Shown: positions 22,584 through 35,200, counted from the first letter of the stretch. The stretch: DNA of 64,000 bases from Gnetum montanum (GCA_015680685.1 MNCI01019108.1:594792-658791); one strand, 5' to 3'. Numbers and translations: made by a program. Notes: generated by a model not told the origin, from the sequence alone.

Positions 22584-24113
22584 TATAACAATCAAAAACG
22601 TTGATGGCTAGAATCACTAAGGGGTCAATGAATGCATAGCCTTAACCCCGCCTCTGCACAAGGGCCTTGCTAGAAACAGAGGTAGAGCACCCTAAATGAT
22701 CTTGTCGATTGAATAGGGACTTTACCGGTTGCAACCAGGGCAGTGGGTAAAATCAAGGGATGGCATGGTTAGTTGAAATGCAAATGTAAACAATATGTAG
22801 TACAGCATGACGACACATGAAAAAGTGTAGAAAGATGCAAAAAAATGCTAAAAACGAGAGAGAGAAATGGAACACCGCCCCAAATGGAAGTATAGTTAAC
22901 TCCAAAAGGATCTTAGAAGGTACACAATGTACAACAAGCGTAGTGGAAGCACAATCATAGTCTCGGTGGTGTTGGGCCATGAAGTTTGGCACTCACTCTG
23001 ATAAATCGTGCCTGCTAGGTTGGTCGCCACAGTGTACCATGCAGTGTTCTGTAGGGCTACAATGGGGCTGTAATGGGCAGTGATGTGCAACTCTACCTCT
23101 CTATTAATGTGGTGTGCTTTGGGTCTCATTCGCCCACGGAGCTAAGTGCCAAGATGTCAAAATGCCAAATGCCAAGTCCTTAAAATGCTCACATCCAAGG
23201 AATGCCAACCATCGAGGAATGCCAACTGTCAAGGAATGCCAACAATCAGGGAAAGCCAACTGTTGAGGAATGCCAATTGTCAAGGAATGTCAATAGTCGA
23301 GGAATTCCAATAATTGGGGAATGCCAATAGTCGGGGAATGCCAACTATCAAGGAATGCAAATCATCAGGGAATGCCAGCAGTCAAGGAATGCCAACAGTC
23401 AAGGAATGTCAACCATCGAGAATGCCAATAGTTGAAGAATGCCAACCATCAGAGAATGCCAATAGTTGGGGAATGTCAAAAATCGAGGAATGCCAATAGT
23501 CAAGGAATGCCAATAGTTAAGGAATGCCAGCCGTCAAGGAATGCCAACCATCAAGGAATGCTAACCATTAAAATGTTGGGGGTCCAGGGGTATTTATAGC
23601 ACTAAGGTTAGCAAAAAACATAGATCAGATTCCACCTAGCAGTGTAGTAGGTGGGTATGAGAAAAATTCCAAAAAAATTCTAACTCCAGTTGCTACGCTT
23701 ACTATGCTCTAGAGCATACATACAATTTGGGACAAACAGGGAGCGCAAAAGAAATGCAAATTGCTAATCTTGCTTGTTGGAGGAGCACTAGAGCCAAGGT
23801 GAAGGCTAATGCTAGGCTTTTGGAGGTTGTTGGAGGCTTCTTTGCAGTGCTATGTTGGCTACGCTCTAGAGCATAACCCAACACTTAGTCAAATTTTGCC
23901 AAATAGGATGTCTAATATCAAATTTTGCAAAATTGGATGTTTAAGACTAGCTACACTTGCTACGCTCTAAAGCATAACAGGGATACTTAGAAAAACTTGC
24001 TATGCTAGCTACACTTGGGAGCGTAGCACCAACACTTAGAAGAATTTTTCAAGTTTTGACGCTTAGACAAATTTGCAGTTGCAATGCTAAAGCCCGAAAT
24101 TGGTGGTGTTTGA
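22584..24113 (-). repeat. 3' LTR of element E
   Basis: This is the direct-repeat partner of 29642-31239. It contains a 17-bp minisatellite (23195-23572), a perfect 16-bp palindrome TATGCTCTAGAGCATA at 23703-23718, and several decayed copies of that motif up to 23980. The ORF-like reading at 23314-23499 is only the minisatellite. Confidence 0.88.
23195..23572. repeat. 17-bp minisatellite in the 3' LTR of element E
   Basis: About 20 imperfect tandem units of the type GGAATGCCAACNRTCAA occur here. The unit length of 17 is not a multiple of three and the units lack stops in some readings, so all frames look open over 51-base cycles. The sister array at 30264-30723 differs in unit number and in the order of variants. 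Confidence 0.9.
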
Positions 24114-25970
24114 ATGGTCCCTCTTTATTGACGTCTAGAGGAGTGGCCCAAGAGATATTGACAAAGAATACAAAACACCACAACAAACATGACACCAACA
24201 CCACTTGTCAATACAAGATCGTATGATGCTTCACCATGCTCAAGAGTGCTAAGAGAATAAGGGTATGCTAAGGGACAAAGTGTGCAAGCAATGTGCTAGG
24301 GAGATGAAATGCAAGCAAAGGAAATAAAATGCAAACAGTGTATCCTGATGCGAGATGCAAAGTGAGCACAACTAATGGTGACCATGGCATGAAGTGGCTT
24401 GCCCCTAAAATGTTCACCTCTCATCAAAGTGCTCATGAGAGAGTTAAAGTCGATCCAAGGGATGAGTTATGTTACATCCACTTGGGCTTTGACCAACCAA
24501 CAGAGGCCCCACATGGGACAAGTTGTGTTATGTTTTCCATGGGTTCTACAGTTGATGTGAAGAGAATACCATATGCATCACAATGCGTATGCATCAAAGG
24601 GATGTGCAATCATGAGTATGCGATGGATGAGAGGATATTTGGATGAAGGAGTGGATGTGTGTATACTATAATGGGATGAGGGGGATGTGCACTCTTGAGT
24701 GGCTTAACTAGTCCAATCATGCACATTGGAACAATGTGGCAACTTACTACTATGATGAGATGTGTCTTTGCACGACCACCTCCAAGGCTTCATGCTACAA
24801 ACACAACTCCAAGAAGATAAGAAAACCACACAACATGAAATGCAACTGCAAATGCCAAATGTGAAGATGCTACAAGTGCTAGATGCAAAAATGTTGCAAA
24901 TGTATCAAATGTTGCACTAGTTGTAAATGCTTAGGAAGCTAGTGAAAGTACTAGTGAGATGATGCTGTGAGTGCGTCAAAGGCCACACCAATGGCAGGTG
25001 CTTCAAAGGATCAATAGAATGGTGGGAGGCGATGATGTTGTGAGTGTGCAAACCCAGTTTAAGGTCCTGGCAAATCATGGGATGCTAGTTTATAGTCCTA
25101 GTAGACTATTGTGTGTTAGTTTAACATCGTAGTGAATAAATTGTTATGCCATTTTAACCTCATGACCTAAGAACAATCTATTCTAGTTTATAGTCATAGT
25201 GGACTACTACACCAATTTATAGTCATAGCAGACTATCTATGCTAGTTTTTTGTGTCATGGTGGACGAGTGCTTACCTTGCTTGTGTGAGGTGTGATGCTA
25301 CAATGCGTAGTCATGTTGTGTGCCTACAAGATCCTACAAAAATCAACTAGAAAAACAACATCAAGTGACACTTGTTGTAAATAGAGTTAAAATGCATAAA
25401 TAAAAGAAAAGCAATGCAAAAAGCAATAGTTTTAGACCATTCTGGGCCGCGTGTGCTAGTTTAAGGCCATTTCGGGCCACGTGTTTTTGTAGTTTTATGT
25501 TTTTTGTATGTGTTTTTAATGTTTTTCAAATGCAATGCATAAGCTAAGTGGATGGATGCGTAAACAAAGTAGAAATGCATAAACAAAGTGAAGTAGTGTG
25601 TAAACTAGGCAAGTAGGTGAAATGTAAATGCATGAAAAAATGCAATGCAAGCAAAAACCAAGGCCCGTGGAGGCAAGGGGTAACCAAGTGCTTAGTGTGT
25701 TTTTGGCCAAGGAAAAGTCTTGGTCACGTAGTTACTTCCTATTCTGGTTTGGGTTAGGGGATGTGCATGGCTTAGGATCCTCTGGGAGGTTGTTGTCTTC
25801 AACCACTTATTCGAGTGTGTTAGCCTTAGGCGTTAAGTTGGTTGTTGCAGGTGTACCACCAAGAAACTCCACCTCTGACACTTGCTCTATGTCTATGTTG
25901 TGGACAGTTGGAGAGAAGGTGTTATCACCATGGATGATAACTTGACCACCTTTGTATGGAAGGCGGACTT
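24114..25970 (-). other. Non-coding 3' part of element E
   Basis: This stretch lies between protease and the 3' LTR on the minus strand, where pol would be expected in a complete element. I find no RT or integrase motif on either strand. It holds repeated phrases of the type CTAGTTTATAGTCATAGTRGACTA (near 25088, 25120, 25186 and 25214) and purine-rich CATNNAGGG... sequence beside the LTR (AATAAAGAGGGACCAT on the minus strand near 24115-24130), a candidate polypurine tract. Confidence 0.55.
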
Positions 25971-25971
25971 C

Positions 25972-26373
25972 TTAGTGGATGGGAGAGGAGATAGCCCATA
26001 GTTGAGCTAGCCAAGGCTTGCTCAGGATCAAGTTGAAGCTTGACATCTCCTTTATGATAGTGAAATCTGCACTAGTGGGGAATTGCTCTTTTACCATGAA
26101 GGCTAAGTTGATTATACCCCTGACGGTGACACATGATCCGTTGAAGGAATTTAAACACATAATTTTGGCTGTTTTAATTTCATCTTCCAAGCCTACCTTG
26201 TCGATGATGGAGTACAAGACTACGTTTATTGCTGCACCATCATCGACATGCACTCTACAAATTGTGCACTGCCCAACACGTATGCTAATGGACAGTGGAG
26301 CTATAGTAACCTCCCCTTGTTCGAGGTTGACCTTGATTGCATCATCATGAAATGCTAGGGATGTTGAACCCAA
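25972..26373 (-). pseudogene. Protease (retropepsin-like) of element E
   Basis: The 133-codon open frame includes RVHVDDGAAINVV, matching the retropepsin active-site context with D-D-G in place of D-S/T-G, and ends with FNLILSKPWLAQLWAISSP, the usual ILGRPWL-A-ISS tail of plant retroelement proteases. The D-D-G change makes catalysis doubtful. It lies downstream of gag in the same orientation. Confidence 0.75.
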
Positions 26374-26399
26374 TTCCTATGGTGCATGGGGCAACATCA

Positions 26400-28900
26400 T
26401 TGCACAGATGGTGTTCTCATATGCAGAGATGTCCTCTATAATAGGAATGAAGGCCAACATTCGAGCCAATGCTTAGCGGTGAGTAGATGAGGTCATGACT
26501 AGATTGTACAAGCTCAACATTGTGTTCTTTTACTTGAGCATTTTTTTCACCTAGGTTAGTGTAGCTATGAAGTCCTTATCGTTAGCCATTGTGCTAGCCT
26601 TGACTTCCTCCATGCAACTTGAGAGATAGATCTCTTGTAGAGGGGACATGGGCTTGGGTTGCTTAGCTTGCTTGGGGGTAGGGACCCCAGCATTCAGCTG
26701 TTTCTTGCTGGTTATGGCCTTTACTTCAGCCATGGAGGTAGCGACACACTCATTCATCCTCTTATGTTACCATTTGGTAGGCTTACCCGAGTTGCTAATG
26801 GGGTCAGCCCTTGAAGGAGGAGGGGCTAAGACATTGCCCACTGTTAGGCTTTGGGTAGCTGAGGGGCCATCATGTTGTGGCACCCTTTTGACAAACAATG
26901 ATTTAGGGGTTGTTGCGGGGCCAACTTGTTGTGGGACCTTGATGACAAAAGGTTGCTTAGTGGTTATTGTTGCTATATCATGCCAGTTTAACATCTTAGC
27001 GGATGGTTGGTTTGGTTGCCAATTTGACGTCTTAGCGGACGATTACTGTGGAACCTTAACCACAAAGGGTGTTGTGGATGCCCGAGGTGGCACTTTGATA
27101 ACAAAGGAAGGCCTCTTGCTTGTGGAGGCCAAGGGGATCCTTGCTTTGTTAGGAGGCACATGGATCAAAAAAGGTTGTTGCATAGGTTTAAACTTGCCAC
27201 CTATGCTGATGGATTTTATGACATAGGGGGCATTGTCTACATTAGATTAGATCACTACATTGAGCACTAGTTGGCCCCATTCTATCATTCTTTGCAGGTC
27301 ATCCTACAAAGCATGATAGTTGTCTGTACTATGACTAGACAACTGGTGGTAATGACAGTATTGATCTAGCTTGAAATTTTGTGGGACCAAGGGCTCATTC
27401 AGTATTGCTAAGGTAGGGTTAGTAGTTTGTAGTACCTGTCATGTCACTAGCAGGTAATTTCTGATACTCATTTGTGTTGGATTCACCCAACTTTCAAGAG
27501 TTACTCTAGTATTTTAAAGGGTTTCATTAGTAGTGGTGTATACTTTGAGTGATCCTTATGCTCAAATTTGGGCCTTGCGATGGCCCCTACTAATGTAGGC
27601 AAGTTGGTGCTAGAGTTGGTAGCTTTGTGATCTGGGGCCTTGGGCTGCTTAGCCTTCAGGCTTCGATTGGTTGCTTTTTTGATTGTGGATAGTATTTCCA
27701 CTATTGCATTTTGCTTGCACACATGCTGGTTTCTATAAGCCACGTAGGCCAAGTCATTGCTAGCTTGTGTTGCCTCTTCTATGCCCTTCGTTTGGGCAAA
27801 GGCTTGGCTAAGAGACTTCGGGGCTACATAATACAATTTTGACTTGATGAAGTCATTCACTACACCCTTGAAGATGGCTAGTAGGTGCATTTCTACTAGG
27901 GGTTCATGCATTTCACTCAATGTAGCATTCTGGCATTGGAGGAATTTTGGCACATGCTCTAGGGGCCCCTGCTTGACTTACATGAGTTGGCCGAGGGTTG
28001 CTTCAAGCTTTAGGTTGTACCTAAAGTGTGTCACAAATTGGCTTATGAGATCCTCCAAAGAAGAGATTGAGGCCTTGGGTAGCGTACAATACTAGTCTAA
28101 GGCCTTGCCAATGAGTGACATGGGGAACATGCGCATGATCACATGTGGCCAGGCTTGAAGGAGCAGGCACTCAAATCAGAATGTGACCAATTGTGCGTTA
28201 GGGTCTCCTTCACCATTGTACTTGGTGAGTTAAGGTAGCTGGACCCCAGTCAGGAGAGTTAGAGGTGGCACTGTAGGACTTATGGAATCATCCTGGTAGA
28301 AGTCCACCACCTTGATGGTTTTAGAGGAGATAGCTTTAAGTTGGTTGATCTCCTCCGTCAAGCTTTGGATTAGCTGGAATGCTTAATCCAAGCTTGGGGA
28401 TGTGCCAGCTGGTGGTATTGGTTGGACTTGTGTTGGTTGCATAGCATATGGTTGGATTATTGGTTGTAGATTTTACCAGTTTAACATCGTAGCAGATGGT
28501 TGTTGCTAGTTTAACATCATAGCAAATAGTCATTGCCAACTTAACATCATAGTGAATGGGTTTAGTTGATGTGTTGGCTAAGCAATGAACGTGGTGACCG
28601 AGGTGGGCCACAAGCAAGTGGGTTGGACTAACATCATGGGCACCAATGAGACAAGTGGGATGTAGGATGCCTGAGTCATCTATGGCTGGAAGGTGGCCCT
28701 TGCGTGAGCATAGGGTTGGGCAAATGCATCAATTGCTTGCAAGGAAGGTTGAATTGGCATGGTTACCATCTTGGAGAGGACAAGTGAACTGAACTAAGGA
28801 GGGGTCGTACTAGGGAGCGATTGTTGAAAGATAATATAGAGGGGGCTCTTGCGTTTGGAGTAGGCCTCAAACTCATCTTCTTTCTCCTATGAGGCTTCAT
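26400..28900 (-). pseudogene. Degenerate gag of element E
   Basis: The clearest piece is the 150-codon frame at 27953-27501 (MPKFLQCQNATLSEMHEPLV, FKGVVNDFIKSKLYYVAPKS), whose spacing resembles the capsid C-terminal half of Ty3/gypsy Gag. Other pieces lie at 26757-26551 (a Lys-rich linker) and 28617-28336, which is made of short repeats (CYDVKLATTI). No zinc knuckle could be identified. Frameshifts and stops break the whole. Confidence 0.6.
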
Positions 28901-29641
28901 CATAGGTTGTCCCTACATCATGCTTGTTTGCATAGATGAGTTGGGACAACAAATGTGGTAGGACTCCGTGAGTGGGATTATGTCAAACAAGGAGGGGTTG
29001 TACTCTCATCCATCCCAATGGACTCATTCATAATCTATTTTTGCCTCTAGGTTGAGGTGATCCACTGGTAATCCTAATTGGATTTTGGCACAAATAAAAT
29101 TGTATTGTTCGTGGCTTAGTGCGGCACAATTTGGCTGGATCATGGTTCAAATGTGTTAGACACCAACGTAGAAGGTTGATCTGGATTCATGTTCACAGAT
29201 TGGGTTGTTAGAGTTGTTGTTTGCAAAAAATGGCTAATTCTAAAAACTACAAAAAAATGACTAAGTCTGGCCATAGTAGAAAAATGGCTAAGTATGAAAA
29301 CTACAAAAAATTGACTAAGTATAAAACTGTAGAAAATTGGACTAAGTATGAAAATGCAAAAAAAATGCTAACTATGAAAGCTACTAAAAATGGCTAACTA
29401 ACTCTAGTGCTACACTCACTATGTTGGAGCTTGCTACGCTCTAAGAACTTATTACACTCTCCAAAGCATCTAGAGTTTTCGTTAAGTGCTAAAGATACGC
29501 TTTGGCATTTGTCCAGGGGGGTTCTAGGGAAACCAATGATGGGGTCCAATCTACACCAACTGATCGTGGAGAGAGCATGCAAGAAAATAATTAGAAAATG
29601 GAGAAGAAAATGGTGAGGCCCTCCTTCTAGCGCCAAAAAAC

Positions 29642-31239
29642 TGTAACGATTGAAAACGTTGACAACTGGAATCATTGAGGGGTCAATGAACACACAACCT
29701 CAACCTTGCCTTCACACGAAGGCCTTGTTGGAAATGGAGGCAGAGCACCCTAAACGATCTTGTCGATTGAATAGGAACTTTGCCGATTACAACTAGGACA
29801 GTGAGTACAACTGGGGGATGGCATGGTTAACCAAAATGCAAATGTAAACAATATGTAGTAAAGTGTGACGACACGTGAAAAGTGCAAAAATATGCAAGAA
29901 AAATGCAAGAAAATGCTAGAAACGAGAGAGAGAAATGGAACATTGCCCCAAATGAAAGCATAGCTAACTCCAAAAGGGTCTTAGAAGGTACACAATGTAC
30001 TACAGGTGCAATGGAAGTGTAGTCGCAGTCTCAATGGTGTCAAGCCGTGAAGTCTGGTGCTCACTGTGATAAACCATGCTTACTGGGTTGGCCACTGCAA
30101 TGTACCATGTGGTGTTCTACAGGGCTACAATGGGGCTGCAGTGAGTCATGATGTGCAACTCTGCCTCTCTACCGGTGTGGTGTGCTCTAGGTCTCATTCG
30201 CCCATGGAGCTAAATGCCAAGATGCCAAAATGCCAAATGCCAAGTGCTTAAAAATGCTCACATCCAAGGAATGCCAACCACTTGGGAATGCTAACAGTCA
30301 AGAAATGCCAACCGTCAAGGAATGCCAACCATTAGGGAATGCCAGTTGTCAAGGAATGCTAACTATCGAGGAATGCCAATAGTCAAGAAATGTGAACTAT
30401 CAAGGAATGCCAACAGTCAGGGAATGCCAACTATCAGGGAATGCCAACAGTCAGGGAATGCCAACTGTCGAGGAATGCCAACAATCAGGGAATGCCAACC
30501 ATCGGGGAATGCCAACCATCAAGGAATGCCAACAGTCAAGGAATGCCAACATTCGAGGAATGCCAACCATTAGGGAATGCCAATAGTCAGGGAATGCCAA
30601 CCATCAAGGAATGCCAACAGTTAAGGAATGCCAATAGTTAGGGAATGCCAACTATCAGGGAATGTCAACCATCGGGGAACGCCAACCGTTGAGGAATGCC
30701 AACAGTCAAGGAATGCCAACCATTAAAATGTTGGGGGTCCAAGGGTATTTATAGCACTAGGGTTAGCAAAAAACATGGATCGGGTGCCACGTGGCAATGC
30801 AGTAGACAAGACTACTAGAAAAATTCTAAAACTGTTCTAACTCCAGTTGCTACACTTGCTACACTCTAGAGCATAGGTACAATTTGGGACAAATGGGGAG
30901 CACAAGAGAAATGCAAATTGTTGATCTTACTGTTGGAGGAGTGTTGGAGCCAAGTTGAAGGCTGATGCTAAGCTTTGGAGGCTTTTGAAGGCTTCTCTGC
31001 AATGCTACGCTAGCTACACTCTAGAACATAACCCAACACTTAGTCAAATTTTGCAAAATTAGATGTCTAATACTGGCTACGCTTGCTACGCTCTAGAGAG
31101 AAGCAAGGATACTTAGAAAAAATTTCTATGCTAGCTACACTTGGGAGTGTAGCACCAACACTTAGAAGAATTTTCCAAGTTTTGACACTAAGACAAATTT
31201 GCAGTTGCAATGCTGAAGCCCGAAATTGGTGGTGTTTCA
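29642..31239 (-). repeat. 5' LTR of element E
   Basis: This is the partner of 22584-24113 and clearly alignable throughout, including 'gtcgattgaatagg' near 29762, 'gagagagaaatggaac' near 29925, and 'gaaattggtggtgttt' at the end. It contains the larger 17-bp minisatellite (30264-30723). The bases after it (TCATG) repeat those before the other LTR. Confidence 0.88.
30264..30723. repeat. 17-bp minisatellite in the 5' LTR of element E
   Basis: About 27 imperfect units of GGAATGCCAACNRTCAA occur here, longer than the sister array in the other LTR. Open frames of 64-83 codons over this array are repeat artefacts (NANSQGMPTIRECQ-type peptides). Confidence 0.9.
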
Positions 31240-31244
31240 TCATG

Positions 31245-31352
31245 TATATAAGTAGTCATTTCAAAGTTTGAATATACCTTCCAATTTTATAAGGAACTCT
31301 ATCCTCCTTTTGTTTTAACTCAAGGACGAGTTTTTAGTCAATCATGGGGGTA
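31245..31352 (+). other. Polypurine tract region of element A
   Basis: This is element A sequence resuming after the TCATG duplication of E. It contains 'ctcaaggacgagtttttagtcaatcatgggggta' in pieces, ending in the polypurine tract TCATGGGGGTA directly before the 3' LTR (31353). Confidence 0.7.
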
Positions 31353-32268
31353 TGATGAAACACATTTTACATGAGCCACAATATCATATCTTTGGCATCA
31401 TAGCTACAATATCATATCTACAAAATCATAGCTCTACATACATCATCATTGATGTGATGTTGTGGGTCATGTTCACCCCTATAAATACCAATAGTTGATC
31501 GCATCAAAAAAGTAACTTTCATTATAGTCTTAGGGAAACTTTTGCAATGTGTTTTTGTAGTTTACACTTAGCAATATAGTGAATGCCTGTAGTGGTGTTA
31601 AATAGTTGAACATAATCTTTATTCGAATGGATTGTAGTTAAGGATAGTTCATGAATGGAAATAAAGATTGAGATTGTTTATCACCATTGCAGCCTCACAC
31701 TTAGTTTCTTTACTTTTACTTAGTCATTTCCTTACTTAAGTTTAATTTTCACTTCTTTAATATCTACCTAGTTTAGTTCTTTACATTTCTCAAGTACTTT
31801 ACTTTACTCATATTAATTAGTAAAGTAGAATGAGTACAACTAGTTTCAAGCATTAAGTATAATCATTTGGTAACCCAGTAGTTGTTTCACTTAATTCACT
31901 TAGTAGTGAACTCACTTGGTAATCCCAATAGCCCCAAACATGTATGGAAAGCCATGAACAATTGCTCATTGCCATAGGATAGGATAGATTTACATTCCTA
32001 CTATTATTTAGATTTAGATTTTATTCTCATATCTCATTATGAATACACTTAGGAGTAACATGAGCCTACAACAACAACATATCACATGCCTCACTTAGAG
32101 TTTAACCATACACTTGCAATTCACTAACTCAAAGTGAGAAGACAATGATCACGAACCGATTATCAACCACTAGCATACTTACCTTGTCCATCCACAAATT
32201 ACAAGTTGGTTGCACATGAATGCTCATGACTTGTATGGTAGAGTGTTAGAAGACCCAATCGCTCATCA
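31353..32268 (+). repeat. 3' LTR of element A
   Basis: The LTR starts TGATGAAACACATTTTAC and ends AATCGCTCATCA. It has a TATA box (CCCCTATAAATACC near 31478) and an AGCAATATAG/ATAAAGATTGAG pair. Relative to the 5' LTR it carries about 30 extra bases in U3 (near 31391-31425) that repeat an ACAATATCATATCTA motif. The next five bases, ATTGT, are the candidate target duplication. Confidence 0.88.
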
Positions 32269-35200
32269 ATTGTCTTTACCTTTCCCCTATATTTTTTCTA
32301 GATTAGTATATATGATCTTATGGTCTAGTCCTATGGGGTCAATAGGTTAAAGACTGAGTTTGAATGTATAGATTTATAAATTACCAAAATTTGTAGTTAT
32401 GTTTGTGGATTATGCATCAACGAATATGTGATGCATTGAATGATTTGAGACTTGTGGAAAATTAGTTGTGATGTTGGGATGCCCAACATGGCTTCGATAT
32501 TATGTATTATGAGTATGTTTTCATTTGGGTGCTTCAAGGGATTTGATTATCACTTATGATAATTAAATATTATTATTTGTTATTTTATTAATAAACTTTA
32601 AATGCATATAATTTTATCTCTAGAAGTTCAACTGAGGTGAAATTGGTGTCGTTAGGATCATCTTCTTACATACTTTCCAATTATGGAATTTATTTTATCT
32701 TTTGGCATCTGTTTTTTTTTTTAAGGTTACATTAGTGGCCATTTTTATAAAATTATATATAATTCAAGGAGTATGCTAGTGGCAAGAAATTTTATTACGT
32801 CATGTTGTGATATTATCTTCATGAAGTATGTGTGGCTATTAGACTTAAATATATGTGGTCATGTCATATGTTTTCTCTAGATGTGTTCTAATTATGACAT
32901 GTGATGGCTTATGCTATCCTAGATTAGAACATGTCTTTGCGACAGCACTTTTAGTGGTTGTTGGCAGGTAGTGCTAGCATGAAGATGTAGACTAGTCAAT
33001 GATGAAGCACCCTAGAGGGAGTCATGGATTGAACTCTAGTATGATGCATGAGTGAGGCTTTTGTCTCAACCTTATTCTAGGGGGTAGGGGTAGGGGAAAG
33101 CATAGGTGTGTTTGTTCCTACAACTAGTGCGTGGTATAGGTATGTACACCTCTAAAGCTAGTCTTCCAAAAGGTTAATGGTTGAAAGCCACGAGTTGCTA
33201 AACCCCAGTGCTAATCAAGTAAATAAAAGACTTATAAGTAACTAATTGATATGCTAATGACTACATGGGTTATGTATATATGTGGGTATAGTGACCACAT
33301 GTGTTATGTGTATATATTAGTATAGCAACTACATGGTTTACGTATATATGTTTGTATTTCCTTGTGAGTCCTAGTAATGGTAAATGTATCATGTGATTGA
33401 TCTATTAATGTGTGATCTGTATGATGTTTGATGATGTGGTGTCGTTACGAATGTGTAGGTATGAATGTGAAAATGCATATGGTACAGAGGGCAAGCAATG
33501 CCATGGAAATATAATTGATTCTACATGGTAATGTTTATGGCTATGATTGTGTCTTGGCTAAGTATTCACTTAGTATGAATTAAGATAGTACTATATGCTA
33601 TTGTATATGCATGTGATGTGTTGAGTGCATGTAAGACTGATTGTTGATGCAAGTTACTTTGTACCCCATTCCTTTCATCTAATGTAACACTTGTGGCTAT
33701 CTAGTAGGCAAACTGTAAAGGCTTCAAACTCAATTTTATACTACTATTATTTATTTAAAAGTAGTGATTATAGGGGTCCAAGAGAGCACTGTGAGGGCTA
33801 AGGATACAAATGTCTTCAGGGATTGGTTATTGTATATTTCCATGTGCAAATGCATAGTTTTTTGTAGACTACTAATATTTACATGAACCTAGCAGTACTA
33901 TTATCTATCTAATGTGTGTGTGTGTGTGTGTGTGTGTATATTGTATACTATGAGAGTAGGACAGAGTTTTTGTTTATGTAGAGACATGCAGTAATATCAA
34001 TTATTATGTATGCTTGGTCTTAAGTTTGGCATGGTTTTTGTATAGTTTGATCTTGTGACATATATATTGAGTGGTTTATTCTCCATGTATTTTCATGCAC
34101 CATTGGATTCCTAATTTTTCATGCTTCCACTATGTTATTACTAGTGATCCTAAGCATCACTTCATCCTAACTAGGTATTGTAAGGCGATGTGTTACAATA
34201 TTTTAATTTCTAGTCTATATACGTTTGAAAGCATTTAGCATGTACTAGTTTTAAAGTATTATTAAGATTTTCATTAACTTAGTTTTAATTATGTATGCTT
34301 ATAGCTCTATTAGTTAATAGTTAACCAATTGAAGTTATTTGGGGATATTTAGGCCTAAGTGGTACCAAAGACTAGCAACCACCTACACTTAGGTATTAAA
34401 AATGTGTTTAAAGTCATGTTCAAAGTAAGCTCCAGTAGTACCTTGATTATTCTTTAATGGAGGTTATGATATGGTTCAAAGATTTATTTTCATCATTTAT
34501 ATTTATTGCTTAGTTTTTTGTATTTTGCATGCTTATGTTTCCTATGTTTGTATTTAATGCCATACCTTCATGTCTAGTTTTTTTGTTCAACATTGTTCTT
34601 TATGTAATACCTTTCCAACTTAGGTCAGTTAAAAAGGTGTTATAGGTAAGGTAGGAGGAGGCCCTAACTCAACATCAAGTCCTGGCAAGGATGATGGATG
34701 ATAGTTGATGGTTAGCAAAAAAAAAAACAATAAGTCACAATGGAAATCAAATGAGGGAGCATTGCATACCCCTAAACAATTTCTTCTAGAAACGACAACC
34801 ACAAGGCAAAAAGACCGAGGTCAATGAGGATAGGGCAAGTCCAACCCTCAAGTTTGACAAGGTTCTAGAGGTGTTAGACACTCCTCCAATGAGGAGGCAT
34901 GCTAATGATGTAGCCTTAGGCCAATCCCCAAGACATGTAGACAAAGGAAGATAAGATCTCACTCATCCAAACCCTTCTTCATGATAAGCATCTTTGTGGA
35001 AAAAGGTTCGTATTACAACTATTGAGGCCTCTAATCATTAAGAAACAAAGGGTAAACAATTTATAACTAAGATGATGATTAAAGAAACCATCCAAATATC
35101 AATCAATGTGTATATTTCCTAAAAACTATACTAAAAATTTTGAATTTATTATATGAATCTTTTTTACCATGTTGGCTATATATCATGGGTTCTACCTTAT

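Larger units (their letters stand above)
22584..31239 (-). mobile_element. Element E: gag-protease LTR retrotransposon, minus strand, inside A
   Basis: Two long LTRs (22584-24113 and 29642-31239) flank an internal region on the minus strand. A perfect 5-bp target duplication, TCATG, lies at 22579-22583 and 31240-31244. On the minus strand the LTR starts TGAAACACC and ends GTTACA (GTTATA in the other copy). Next to the 5' LTR the minus strand reads TTTTTTGGCGCTAGAAGG, a plausible primer site. Gag (about 28900-26400) and protease (26373-25972) are recognisable, but I find no reverse transcriptase, RNase H or integrase in the remaining 24114-25970. It belongs to a different lineage from A, B and D. 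Confidence 0.85.
1346..32268 (+). mobile_element. Element A: nested Athila-like Ty3/gypsy retrotransposon
   Basis: Two matching LTRs (1346-2212, 31353-32268), a tRNA-Asp-type primer site, decayed gag, protease, reverse transcriptase, RNase H, integrase, a third ORF and a polypurine tract all run in plus orientation. The roughly 31 kb span is inflated by later arrivals: an unidentified insertion at about 6530-9385, element B at 9742-16599, an inverted family fragment at about 18890-19230, and element E at 22584-31239. Without these, about 12 kb of element A sequence remains. All coding domains contain stops and frameshifts, so it is inactive. Flanking GTTGT/ATTGT supports the pairing of the two LTRs. 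Confidence 0.82.

Noticed and set aside
23195-23572. CRISPR-like regularly spaced repeats
   Set aside because: Units are contiguous 17-mers without unique spacers, lie in a plant LTR, and have a sister array in the other LTR.
25628-25945. 105-codon plus-strand frame and 192-codon plus-strand frame (26648-27226) in element E
   Set aside because: They lie antisense to the gag/protease of element E and have no known domain.
30322-30641. Three overlapping open frames of 64-83 codons on the plus strand
   Set aside because: They are readings of the 17-bp minisatellite in all three frames; the peptides are the same repeat shifted.
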